Origin: CAIZGX01 sp964385405
GTDB lineage: Bacteria > Bacteroidota > Bacteroidia > Flavobacteriales_D > Sanyastnellaceae
Assembly (NCBI GenBank): GCA_964385405.1
Contig: CAYLOT010000001.1
Span: forward strand, 62,001 to 126,000
Direction: 5' to 3'
DNA length: 64,000 nt
Part shown: positions 9,462 to 17,423 of the stretch, piece by piece
Position numbering within the stretch: position 1 is the stretch's first letter
Layout: each line of letters opens with the position of its first letter
The notes under the pieces: generated by a model
Database searches by the model: none
What the model saw: the letters and a program-made list of their open reading frames with translations, nothing else
What the model was told of the DNA's origin: nothing
Position numbers and translations under genes: made by a program

Positions 9462-10808
9462 TTATTCAAAATAAGCCTTATTTTCTTCAAGGAAATTTTC
9501 CAACTTACTTCTCATTATTAGTCTACTAATGACTTTCATATTGGAGTCTAAAGCAATTAGCGTGGGTGTAGAGGGTGAGGGATAATGTTTAGCTAAAAAG
9601 GGGCGTTTATCCATGGGTGGTAGAACATTGATCCACGGTTGTTGGTGTGTGGACAAATGATTTTTCCAAGGTGCTTCTTCTTTATCAATGGAAATCGCAT
9701 AAACCTCAAGACCGATTTCGTGGTATTTCTTGTAGATTTCTTGAAGTTTTGGATGAAACTCCTCACAATGCGAACAGTTGCTTCTCCAAAACATGACCAG
9801 AGTAATTTTATTTTTCTTACATGTTTCCTCAAGTGAAATCAACTTTCCCTCGGCGCTTGGATATTTTAACTCTGCCGCTTTTTTTCCTGGTGCACAATTC
9901 TTCAAGGATTCAATGAGATTCTTGGTATTTACACTGAATGATGCGTTATCTGAACATCCGTCGGCATAGTTGTTCAAGTAATATGAAAGGCCATCTTCGT
10001 TTTTGTAATCTAACATTTTGTTTAGAATGAACGAATGAAGGAATTGGTTCACAGCTTCGTTTTCACCCATACGCCCCAAAAGTTCATCGGTGAATTTTTG
10101 AGCGTATTCTTTTGGAAATGACTTGTAAAGTTGATTGAAGTATTGATTTAGTCCTCGCACAAAAGCATAGTGAAACAGAATTGCTTCGTCGTTGTAGTCG
10201 ACGTTTCCTAGAAAATGCTTGAAATAAATGGTGCTGTCGAATTGCATGAAGTCGTGCGGAAGTCGTCGACAGAAAAGTGGAGCAAAGGTTGAGTAGACTT
10301 CGGAGTTTTGCCCTTCTTTAGCCTTTATTAGCGCCTTATTATTAATGATTTTCTGCTTGTTCAAGAAAGCAGGATGTGTAATCGATTTATATGAGTCATA
10401 TTCCGCTTGAAGATTGGCGTAAAGCGTTGCCAATTCAACGTAATCAGCCTGATCAGTTGAAAGGAAAAGAGAGGATGGAAGGCCGTTTAATTTCGAAAAA
10501 TCTACAGTGAGTTCAATGGACTTAGGAAGTGTTTTGGGATTAATGTAAAAATCGGTCCATGACTTCCCTGTGCCTGAAAAGCGAAGACGGTGTTGGCCGA
10601 CGTGTGATGGTGTGAATGTAATTGTAACGTTTCCTGTTGCATCTATATCGGAAGTAGACAGTAACTGCCACTGGTCTTTTTCGAAAGCTTCTAAGAATAC
10701 TTTTTTTGAGTTTTGACCTGGAATGTTATCTACATGAAGTTCCAGACTCGTTTGTCCGAGAACAAAGGCGAAGCTGAAAGCTAAGAATAGAGTGAGGGTC
10801 GATTTCAT
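9462..10808 (-). CDS. Secreted TlpA-like thioredoxin-fold protein
   Basis: 448 residues. A signal peptide (about 1-18, ending FVLGQ) is followed by an N-terminal beta region (about 20-110) like those preceding thioredoxin folds in Bacteroidota TlpA/ResA relatives, a helical middle part (about 120-310), and a C-terminal TlpA thioredoxin domain (about 315-445). The redox motif is SNCSHCEEFHP, a CxxC with Ser-His between the cysteines. The expected role is periplasmic disulfide reduction or exchange for envelope or cytochrome proteins; the partner is unknown. It sits between a lipoprotein gene upstream, separated by a hairpin terminator, and purA downstream. Confidence 0.85.
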   Translation of the reverse strand: MKSTLTLFLAFSFAFVLGQTSLELHVDNIPGQNSKKVFLEAFEKDQWQLLSTSDIDATGNVTITFTPSHVGQHRLRFSGTGKSWTDFYINPKTLPKSIELTVDFSKLNGLPSSLFLSTDQADYVELATLYANLQAEYDSYKSITHPAFLNKQKIINNKALIKAKEGQNSEVYSTFAPLFCRRLPHDFMQFDSTIYFKHFLGNVDYNDEAILFHYAFVRGLNQYFNQLYKSFPKEYAQKFTDELLGRMGENEAVNQFLHSFILNKMLDYKNEDGLSYYLNNYADGCSDNASFSVNTKNLIESLKNCAPGKKAAELKYPSAEGKLISLEETCKKNKITLVMFWRSNCSHCEEFHPKLQEIYKKYHEIGLEVYAISIDKEEAPWKNHLSTHQQPWINVLPPMDKRPFLAKHYPSPSTPTLIALDSNMKVISRLIMRSKLENFLEENKAYFE

Positions 10809-10817
10809 GGTGAAAAA

Positions 10818-10841
10818 AAAAGGTCACCGAGGTGACCTTTT
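10818..10841 (-). terminator. Rho-independent terminator after the LPP20-like lipoprotein gene
   Basis: An 11-bp inverted repeat AAAAGGTCACC / GGTGACCTTTT with a GA loop. On the minus strand it is followed by a run of T (the A-run at 10813-10820). It ends the transcript of the lipoprotein gene at 10857-11438. Confidence 0.8.
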
Positions 10842-10856
10842 AGAAGTTTTCAGGGA

Positions 10857-11438
10857 TTATTTACCTTGAGAAAGTTTGTCCATTTCTTTTTCGAAAGTCT
10901 CTTTGAATTTCTCGTAGTTGTAATCTGCTTTTAATTTATCGTTTTTAGATAAACCAGCTTGGTAAGCGTCTGCAATTGTGTTTCCGCTCAATTCAAGTGC
11001 TACATAACTCACATATGTTCCATCAGGACGTTGAGTTAACTTTTCGCAAATTTCAATACAACCGCGAAGTTCTTGGTCTACCACTGTGCGTGCCATTTCG
11101 TTGAAAGTCTCAGTTACTTCTTCTTTGTTATTTACTTCAGTAGAGTTAACGTAGTTGTCTCCAACAATTTTCATTGTAGCGCTGATGGTTTTTCCCATTT
11201 CAGACATTGCGTTTGAACGAGCTTTTTTCTTTGCAGTCTCACGATCCATGCTTTCTCCTGTTGCTGTTGAACGGAATGCATCTTTTGTGCTTTTGTATTC
11301 AGAACCTGAGCAGTATTCATTAATGATAACTTCACCTTTTGGATCTGGAGTTTTAACTTCGTCTTTGTTCTTTTTACAAGAAGGTATAGCAACCATTGTC
11401 ATTGCAGCAATTGCTAAAAGGGTAACACGTGTTTTCAT
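10857..11438 (-). CDS. Small LPP20-like lipoprotein
   Basis: 193 residues. A lipoprotein signal (MKTRVTLLAIAAMTMVAIPSC, here cut by the lipid-anchored Cys at about 21) is followed by KKNKDE. The rest resembles the LPP20/FlgP domain: an alpha segment with ETAKKKARSNAMSEMGKTI, a strand turn, then a helix and a YVSYVALELS strand. It is the shorter of two LPP20-like proteins in this locus. It lies 48 nt downstream of the larger one and ends at a strong terminator, so it is probably the last gene of the group. LPP20-like proteins are outer-membrane lipoproteins and form ring assemblies in flagellate proteobacteria. No flagellar gene is present here, so its role is open. Confidence 0.65.
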   Translation of the reverse strand: MKTRVTLLAIAAMTMVAIPSCKKNKDEVKTPDPKGEVIINEYCSGSEYKSTKDAFRSTATGESMDRETAKKKARSNAMSEMGKTISATMKIVGDNYVNSTEVNNKEEVTETFNEMARTVVDQELRGCIEICEKLTQRPDGTYVSYVALELSGNTIADAYQAGLSKNDKLKADYNYEKFKETFEKEMDKLSQGK

Positions 11439-11486
11439 TTTGTCAAGATATTAGTTGATTTGTAGTTTTCAGTTATTGTGCCAAAC

Positions 11487-12869
11487 TTACAAAATAATTT
11501 TAATTATTTCGTTAATCTGCACGGTCTCTATATTTTCTCGTACTTTTTTGTAGGCTTCCATGACGGCGTTTTCATGAGAAAGTTGCACACCTTTTATTCC
11601 AGTTATACTGTATTCGAAAATGGCTGATGTCGTTTTCGTGTCCGTTACGGAAATTTTCCCATCGATATATGCTACCTTAAACCCTTGAATGTCTTCACCG
11701 GCCCTGGGATTTGTGTTTACGTAAATGACATAGTCGGCTGTATTTTCTGAATTTGCAATTCGCATTCCTTTTGCGATTAACGTATTTCTAGTAGACTCAG
11801 CAAGGGTAGAAGTTTTAGTGCCGTCAAGTTTGAATTCATTTGAACTTACATAAAAACTCGGCGCCAGGATTTCAATCGGAATTTTGCGTTGATCAGTATT
11901 TATGCCCGTAATCAGTGCGGTGGCTAAGTCTGAATCCAAGTCTTGTGGTACAAGAGCATCAATTACAAAACTAAGCTCAAGTGAATTGTTTTTAGCTTTT
12001 AGGCTTACGTTGTCTATATCGGCTAGAATAATTCCGTCGTTATCGGACATGACCGTTTTTGGTTTCATATAACTATCTCTTAGATAGGAATATTTTACGT
12101 TTATTCCTCGTACGCCTACCCCTTTGTAGGTTATCATCACAGGAACTTGAGCTTTGAATGTGTTAGAAGAAGAGAGCACAATGTTTTTCAAAGGAGTTTC
12201 AAATCTCAAATCGGCGAGTATGGACCTGATTTCTGAGAAAAGCTCATTGTCAATGAAGATTTCATTTCCGTTATCATCTTTCGTTTGATTGACCTCTGTC
12301 CAATATGGTTTGAGCGCAAAAAGTCCATGATAGAAAAGGTCAATTGCAGAAGGAATGTTTCCAAGTTTTTTTGCTTCTCTTCCTTTCTTTAAAAAGTCAA
12401 GCGCCGACTTGAGGGTGTTTTCTTTCTTTAATGCTTTTTTCGATTGATAATCGAACTTATTCAACTTGTAGTAAATCGCGTAAGTTTCCTTATCTTCCCA
12501 AATTCCAGCTATTTCATAATCTTCAATGAGTTCAGATGATGATGTTTTTACATTCGAACTGAAACTTTCGCTGAACGCTTTGTTTACTTCCATGGTATTG
12601 AAGAATGTTTGTCCTTCAACTTTCACAGAAATTTCCGTAGCAAGGTCATTCAAAGCTAATTTTTTTGCAATGGCCTGGTAATCTAGCGGTTGGGTAAGTT
12701 TAGAGCAGGTGGCAATTCCAATGTAGTATGCAGAATTGACAGGGCGCGAAGAAACCCACTCAGGCTTCGGTTGGGGCGGTGGTACAACGGTTTTAACGGA
12801 GTTTTTACTTCCGCAAGATCCTAAGCAAATAAGAGCGAAAAACAGGAGGTATTGGCTGAATAATCTCAT
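11487..12869 (-). CDS. LPP20-like lipoprotein with C-terminal beta domains
   Basis: 460 residues. The signal ends with the lipobox CLGSC, giving a lipid-anchored Cys at about residue 19, followed by a Pro-rich linker (VVPPPQPKPEW). Residues about 35-150 match the LPP20 pattern: an initial strand PEWVSSRPVNSAYYIGIATC, a helix with AIAKKLALNDLATEI, and a Tyr-rich strand ETYAIYYKLNKFDYQ. A helical pair (about 150-200) and beta-rich domains (about 230-460) follow; the last third looks like a CsgG/LptE-type N-terminal fold with NTLIAKGMRIANSE. The ATG overlaps the CsgG-like stop by 1 nt (TAATG), so the two are coupled and probably form one outer-membrane complex. Confidence 0.65.
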   Translation of the reverse strand: MRLFSQYLLFFALICLGSCGSKNSVKTVVPPPQPKPEWVSSRPVNSAYYIGIATCSKLTQPLDYQAIAKKLALNDLATEISVKVEGQTFFNTMEVNKAFSESFSSNVKTSSSELIEDYEIAGIWEDKETYAIYYKLNKFDYQSKKALKKENTLKSALDFLKKGREAKKLGNIPSAIDLFYHGLFALKPYWTEVNQTKDDNGNEIFIDNELFSEIRSILADLRFETPLKNIVLSSSNTFKAQVPVMITYKGVGVRGINVKYSYLRDSYMKPKTVMSDNDGIILADIDNVSLKAKNNSLELSFVIDALVPQDLDSDLATALITGINTDQRKIPIEILAPSFYVSSNEFKLDGTKTSTLAESTRNTLIAKGMRIANSENTADYVIYVNTNPRAGEDIQGFKVAYIDGKISVTDTKTTSAIFEYSITGIKGVQLSHENAVMEAYKKVRENIETVQINEIIKIIL

Positions 12870-14239
12870 TAGGGCACGAGCGTTTGCATTTGTGTTTTTA
12901 CATTGTCGGCTATTTTTTTAGCAATCTCAATGTATAAATCGTTGGCTAGATCATTTCCGTCACGAAGGTTACGTCTAGCATTTAACATGTCTCTGAGTGT
13001 GTTGCGATCTCTAACATTTGTATTGACAACATTGCCATTAGCTGGAAATAAATTGCTTGCATTTCCCCCGTAAATAGCATAAATAACCTCGTCTTTTTTC
13101 TTCTCGGTGAAGATGTCGTTTTTAATTAAGGAAGCTGTTTCAATAGAGGTCATTTTGTACTGAATGGAAACATTCGATTCAGCATAATTGTAGTATTCAT
13201 CGAATTGAATGGGCTTGTATTCTGTGTCGTAAAAGGTTTTTCCTTCAGCGTTTACTTTTTTGACTTGATAGGATTCGAATCCATTTCGAGTAACTTTTCT
13301 AAGTTGACCGTTTTGAACGGTATGATTTAAGACAGTTCCCGTGATAAGTGCTTTAGCGCCGGAAATTTTCCCAATTTCAACCGCATTTGATTCCGAGAAA
13401 ATTCCGCTCATTTGTATGCGTTGCTCAGCCAGAATGTTGTTTAAGTTTTCTCTATCGATGACGTGCAAAAACGGATCGTTTATTTGAGTAAGTGCGTTCA
13501 AGATGTATGCAGTGGCCTTGGTGTCGCTGCCTTGCATGTTTGTGCCATTGGTAAATGGAAGTAAGGCTACAGTGTATTTTCCTTTTTCCAAACATTTTTT
13601 CTTTAATTCGGCTGTTTCTTTGTAGCCGAGTTTTCGCTCTTCAATTTTTATGAAATTGTTGTACGCAGCGCGGTAGTGCTTCGCTTCATATTCGGTAGTT
13701 GCCTTTTGGTAAATAGGCTCTAAGTAGGCAATGTCTTTTAACTCACCGGCATCTTTAAAATTCGGGTCAAGTCTTCCGATTTCATTGAAGTTGGTTTCTG
13801 CTTCTGCGAATTTGTTGTCTTCTAGAAGCTTGGTTCCTTGTTCATACAAATCTCCCAAATAGGATTTCTTTACTTTTTCGAAATCTCCAATATAGAATTC
13901 TGGAATCTGCAATTCCACCCCTACACCTTTGATTTTTGCTTGATAGTCTCTTGCGGAAATGAACGCGTAGACGGCCTCTTTTTTGTTGCCAAAGCTGCTT
14001 TTCTGACTGAATTCACTTAGCATAGCGTTTAATACGCTTTGCCCCGTTTTTTTCATGCCTATTTGGGCGTCAATGTTCGCGCGTTTTTTCCAAAGAGCTG
14101 TGTAGTAACTTTCCGATGCCTCTTTGTTCAGCCCTGCAGCTTCTTGCTTTTGACCAAGTTTGGTGTAGTGCTTACTGTTTTGACATGCTTGAGCGACAAG
14201 GATTGTAAAAGCAATGAATATATAAAACCAGTTTTTCAT
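12869..14239 (-). CDS. CsgG-family outer-membrane lipoprotein with TPR-like N-terminus
   Basis: 456 residues. The lipobox LVAQAC puts the anchor Cys at about residue 19. Residues about 25-215 are helical and TPR-like (ESYYTALWKKRANIDAQIG, AEAETNFNEIGRLDPNF). Residues about 220-455 show the CsgG pattern: KYTVALLPFTNGTN, then VIDRENLNNILAEQRIQMSG, then EIGKISGAKALITGTV, then a long strand region and a C-terminal helix ending in AKKIADNVKTQMQ. CsgG forms the curli secretion pore in Enterobacteria; relatives (FlgT/FlgO-like and others) have other envelope roles. The gene starts 2 nt after the DUF4476-like gene stop and is coupled to the LPP20-like gene downstream. Confidence 0.75.
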   Translation of the reverse strand: MKNWFYIFIAFTILVAQACQNSKHYTKLGQKQEAAGLNKEASESYYTALWKKRANIDAQIGMKKTGQSVLNAMLSEFSQKSSFGNKKEAVYAFISARDYQAKIKGVGVELQIPEFYIGDFEKVKKSYLGDLYEQGTKLLEDNKFAEAETNFNEIGRLDPNFKDAGELKDIAYLEPIYQKATTEYEAKHYRAAYNNFIKIEERKLGYKETAELKKKCLEKGKYTVALLPFTNGTNMQGSDTKATAYILNALTQINDPFLHVIDRENLNNILAEQRIQMSGIFSESNAVEIGKISGAKALITGTVLNHTVQNGQLRKVTRNGFESYQVKKVNAEGKTFYDTEYKPIQFDEYYNYAESNVSIQYKMTSIETASLIKNDIFTEKKKDEVIYAIYGGNASNLFPANGNVVNTNVRDRNTLRDMLNARRNLRDGNDLANDLYIEIAKKIADNVKTQMQTLVP

Positions 14240-14241
14240 CT

Positions 14242-15450
14242 TTATTTTGTTTCAATGTACTCGTTCAACTCTTCAGCACTAGAGTCGAAACTAAATCCTT
14301 CACTTACGTTAGAGTAGTTGTTTTGATCAAAGCAGTAGTCGTAAGCATATTTTGCAAAATCTAATCGTGTTTCATCGAATCCAAATACTTTCATTATCTC
14401 TACGATTTGCTCTGTAGTAAGGCAATTTGCTTTTGCGACTTGCTTAGCTGTAGAAAGTCTCGTTTCATCGAATCCTTTACTAGCAATATTTTGTTTTGCT
14501 TTGCCAAAACTGGCGTCATCCATAGATCGCGTGCAATTTCCATTTCCAGCAATGGTGTTGCTTGCAGGTTGGTTATGGGCGGGTTCACTAGGACGTGTAG
14601 TGTGAGCCGGAACAGTAGTGTTATTCGTAGTTGAAGAAGTTGTAGTTCTTGTAGTTGTAGTTGTGGTAGTTCCTGACGTTTGAACATCCATGTTTGGAAC
14701 ATTCATGTTGATTCCCATGTTCATTCCGTCCACGTTTATATTCATCCCCACGTTTCCACCTGTGGTTGATGTGTTGGTTTCATTGACATTAACGTTCATG
14801 CCGAAATTCACACCGTCTGCGTTCACATTCATTCCAACACTTCCGCCTGTTGCATCTGGAGTTTCGTTCACGTTGACGTTTAATCCCATGTTAACTCCAT
14901 CAACATTGATGTTCATTCCAACATTTCCACCAGTATTCTGATTCGTGTTGGTTCCTGTTACTGTTGTAGTAGTTGTTGTTTTTGTTGAACCACCAATGTT
15001 AGTCGTGCTGTTGGTTTGATTTTGATTTGAATGAATCGTTGCATCGTCTGCTACTGCGAAATCTTTTACATTGTTGTTTACAGGAGAGTTCGACGTTGAA
15101 TTCGCTGTTGAACTCCCTGAAATGGCATTTTCGGTATAAAAACGAAGGACATACTCTCCTTTTTTGTTTTTCTTGATTTGATACGTTACCTCCATTCCCG
15201 GATGAAGCGCAAAATTGTTATTGGAGAAATCTGCGAGGGAGGCGTCTTGGAAATCGACACGCGCTTGATAAAATTCAGAGGTAAGACCTTGAAGTTTAAC
15301 ATTCGCTTGAGGTGCGCTATTCATGGCCTCACCGTTCAAATAAAGAGTGAATTTTTCACCGGCTTCAGAATAAACAACAGCATTCATTTGAGCTAACACA
15401 CTTGAAAGTGAGAATAACGCCAAAGCGATTAGGGTAATTTTTTTCATCAT
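14242..15450 (-). CDS. Secreted DUF4476-like protein with Asn-rich tandem repeats
   Basis: 402 residues. A signal peptide (1-20) is followed by a small N-terminal beta domain (about 22-110) and a Ser/Thr/Asn linker. Three tandem 28-29 residue repeats (about 174-255) have alternating hydrophobic and Asn residues (GMNINVDGVNMGLNVNVNE). A Thr run follows, then a C-terminal helical domain (about 306-375) whose two copies of GFDETRL fit DUF4476, a Bacteroidota domain of unknown function. The repeats read like stacked beta strands with Asn ladders, as in beta-solenoids or amyloids. It is the first gene of the CsgG/LPP20 locus, with 2 nt to the next gene. M1 (15450) and M2 (15447) are equally possible starts. 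Confidence 0.75.
   Translation of the reverse strand: MMKKITLIALALFSLSSVLAQMNAVVYSEAGEKFTLYLNGEAMNSAPQANVKLQGLTSEFYQARVDFQDASLADFSNNNFALHPGMEVTYQIKKNKKGEYVLRFYTENAISGSSTANSTSNSPVNNNVKDFAVADDATIHSNQNQTNSTTNIGGSTKTTTTTTVTGTNTNQNTGGNVGMNINVDGVNMGLNVNVNETPDATGGSVGMNVNADGVNFGMNVNVNETNTSTTGGNVGMNINVDGMNMGINMNVPNMDVQTSGTTTTTTTRTTTSSTTNNTTVPAHTTRPSEPAHNQPASNTIAGNGNCTRSMDDASFGKAKQNIASKGFDETRLSTAKQVAKANCLTTEQIVEIMKVFGFDETRLDFAKYAYDYCFDQNNYSNVSEGFSFDSSAEELNEYIETK
14686..14931 (-). repeat. Three in-frame tandem repeats within the DUF4476-like gene
   Basis: Period of about 84-87 nt. The units start at residues 174, 202 and 231 with GGNVGMN, GGSVGMN and GGNVGMN. The units differ at several codons, so they are diverged rather than fresh duplications. 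Confidence 0.85.
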
Positions 15451-15552
15451 ATCAGTTGTCTGTTAAAGATGTAAATTTAGTTATGTTTCAAGCTGTATAA
15501 AAGTTTATGCCAAAAAATAAAAGCTTTGGAAACGGAAGCTAATCGGTTTGGT

Positions 15553-15560
15553 TAACTTTG
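15553..15560 (+). promoter_or_regulatory. -7 box 6 nt before the saccharopine dehydrogenase-like start
   Basis: TAACTTTG matches TAnnTTTG. TTTG at 15525-15528 could be the -33 element, although the 24-nt spacing is long. The box ends 6 nt before the ATG at 15567, which rules out the in-frame TTG at 15558 as start and predicts a leaderless or near-leaderless mRNA. Confidence 0.5.
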
Positions 15561-15566
15561 TTTGCG

Positions 15567-16877
15567 ATGGAAATGAAGAAAATAATACTATTCGGCGCAG
15601 GAAGAAGTGCGCGCCATTTGGTTTCTTTTTTGGTTGAAGGGTCCTTGAAAGGTAAATGGAATGCGGTGGTTGCGGATACAAACGTAGCTCATTGGCTGGA
15701 GGAATACGGAAGTTTAGATAACGTTCAATTTATATCTGGTGACGCTACTAATGCTGAATTCCGACATGAATTAATTGCGCATTCGAGTGTCGTCATTTCA
15801 ATGCTTCCGGCCTTTATGCACTCTGAAGTAGTTAAAGATTGCATCAATTTCCATGTCCATGTTATTACCCCAAGTTATGTGAGCCCTGAAGTTAGTGCCA
15901 TGCACGAATTGGCAATGCAAGAAGGAGTGTTGGTATTGAATGAAATGGGTGTTGATCCGGGTATCGATCATATTTCGGCAATGGAGATTATTCACAGGCT
16001 CAAGGGTCAAGGTGCCGAAATAGTGTCTTTTGAATCCTATACAGGAGGACTAGTTGCGCCTGCGAGTGACGATAATTTGTGGGGTTATAAAATTTCATGG
16101 AACCCTAGGAATATTATTCTTGCTGGAAGCTCGGGACATGCTATGTACCGCGACAACAATAGGCTTCGAATGGTGCCTTATTATAAATTATTCGATGATG
16201 TTGAAACAGTTGTTGCTAGTGACGGTGTATGCTACGACGCCTATGCCAATCGAAATTCCGTTCATTATCTGGAATTGTACGGACTAGAAAAAGTACACAA
16301 ACTTGTTCGAGGAACATTACGAAAACAGGGGTATTGTAAAGGATGGTCATTCTTGGTTAAGAATGGCTTTGTGAATGACGATACCAAGATTCCTGCTGGT
16401 GAATTTTCGACATGGGCGGAGCTGTCTGAGTCCTTGCTTGGTTTGAATTTCAACATAAACAATGAAGACGAAGAGGTGGTGAATATGTTGAATGAGATTG
16501 GAATCTTTAGTAAAGAGCCCATTAAAAATGAAGAACTTACATGTGCACAGCACCTTCAGCAATTGCTCGAGAGAAAATGGGTTTTGAAAGAAGGGGATCG
16601 CGATATGATAGTTATGGTGCACAAGTTCGGATACTCGCTCAAGGGAAAGAATTTCATGTTAACCTCTTCTATGGTTTTGGAGGGTGACGACGAATTTAAA
16701 ACCGCGATGTCGAAGACTGTGGGTATGCCTATTGCATTTGCCATTGAGCGTTTGCTTCAAGGTGATTTTTCTTCGCGCGGTGTTCAAATACCCGTGACCC
16801 CAGAGTTTTATAAACCGCTTTTGCAGGACCTTCACAACTACGGTATTTCGTTTGTTGAAACCATTAAGGAATTATGA
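15567..16877 (+). CDS. Saccharopine dehydrogenase-family oxidoreductase
   Basis: 436 residues from the ATG at 15567; ATG 15573 (MKKIILFGAG) is also possible. An N-terminal Rossmann motif ILFGAGRSARHLV is followed by the family segment SVVISMLPAFMHSEVVKDCI, then GVLVLNEMGVDPGIDHISAM and SFESYTGGLVAPASDDN, which mark the saccharopine reductase/dehydrogenase domain. The family interconverts lysine, glutamate and aminoadipate semialdehyde, or a related imine reaction. Many Bacteroidota carry a lone copy whose substrate is untested, so lysine metabolism is likely but not certain. The ATG of the next gene overlaps its stop (ATGA). Confidence 0.85.
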   Translation: MEMKKIILFGAGRSARHLVSFLVEGSLKGKWNAVVADTNVAHWLEEYGSLDNVQFISGDATNAEFRHELIAHSSVVISMLPAFMHSEVVKDCINFHVHVITPSYVSPEVSAMHELAMQEGVLVLNEMGVDPGIDHISAMEIIHRLKGQGAEIVSFESYTGGLVAPASDDNLWGYKISWNPRNIILAGSSGHAMYRDNNRLRMVPYYKLFDDVETVVASDGVCYDAYANRNSVHYLELYGLEKVHKLVRGTLRKQGYCKGWSFLVKNGFVNDDTKIPAGEFSTWAELSESLLGLNFNINNEDEEVVNMLNEIGIFSKEPIKNEELTCAQHLQQLLERKWVLKEGDRDMIVMVHKFGYSLKGKNFMLTSSMVLEGDDEFKTAMSKTVGMPIAFAIERLLQGDFSSRGVQIPVTPEFYKPLLQDLHNYGISFVETIKEL

Positions 16878-17422
16878 AAAAAGCAATTCTGATACTTTTC
16901 ATCTTGCCGTTTTCTATGCTGGCGCAGGAGTATCGGAAGTGCCCGAAGTTTGATGCAAATGAGGATTGGGAAAAGGTAGAATCGTTTGCACAGAATAGAA
17001 AAAATGTCGAAGAACTTGTTGAGTGGCTCATTGCAACTCCGCCTACTGAACAATTAATCGAGCGCAGCGCTGCGAGTATTTTCGTGATGGAATGGGTAAC
17101 GAAGAATCCGAATTTACGTGTGGATGTTGAAGTTGGTCCCTACACTGATTATCTCATTACGGAGGATTTGATGTTGGCTTATTTATTCGGTAATATCAAT
17201 TACGTGCTTAAGCACGAAGGGAAGGTTAAAAAGGAGGCGCAACGGGTTTCTGGATTGAAAGCATTACTTTTTTTGATTGAGCACTCGGAGTCGTACTCGG
17301 GAAATAAAGTGTTTAAATCTCTTTTACGCGCCAGTAGAAAAGGTCAATTAAATGAGTTCGATGAAGCGGCGTGGGTGAACTATAAGTCACCGTGGTTGTT
17401 AGGTTCAGAAATAATCAATTAG
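16874..17422 (+). CDS. Secreted hypothetical protein
   Basis: 182 residues. Signal peptide MKKAILILFILPFSMLAQ, then a mostly helical, charged mature part with two Trp-containing segments (VEELVEWLIATPP, FVMEWVTKNPNLRVDVE). No known family is recognised. It overlaps the saccharopine dehydrogenase-like stop by 4 nt and is followed 1 nt after its stop by ispH, so all three genes are probably on one transcript. Co-transcription with ispH need not mean shared function. The Tyr, Leu and Lys content is like that of many periplasmic helical proteins. Confidence 0.7.
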   Translation: MKKAILILFILPFSMLAQEYRKCPKFDANEDWEKVESFAQNRKNVEELVEWLIATPPTEQLIERSAASIFVMEWVTKNPNLRVDVEVGPYTDYLITEDLMLAYLFGNINYVLKHEGKVKKEAQRVSGLKALLFLIEHSESYSGNKVFKSLLRASRKGQLNEFDEAAWVNYKSPWLLGSEIIN

Positions 17423-17423
17423 A

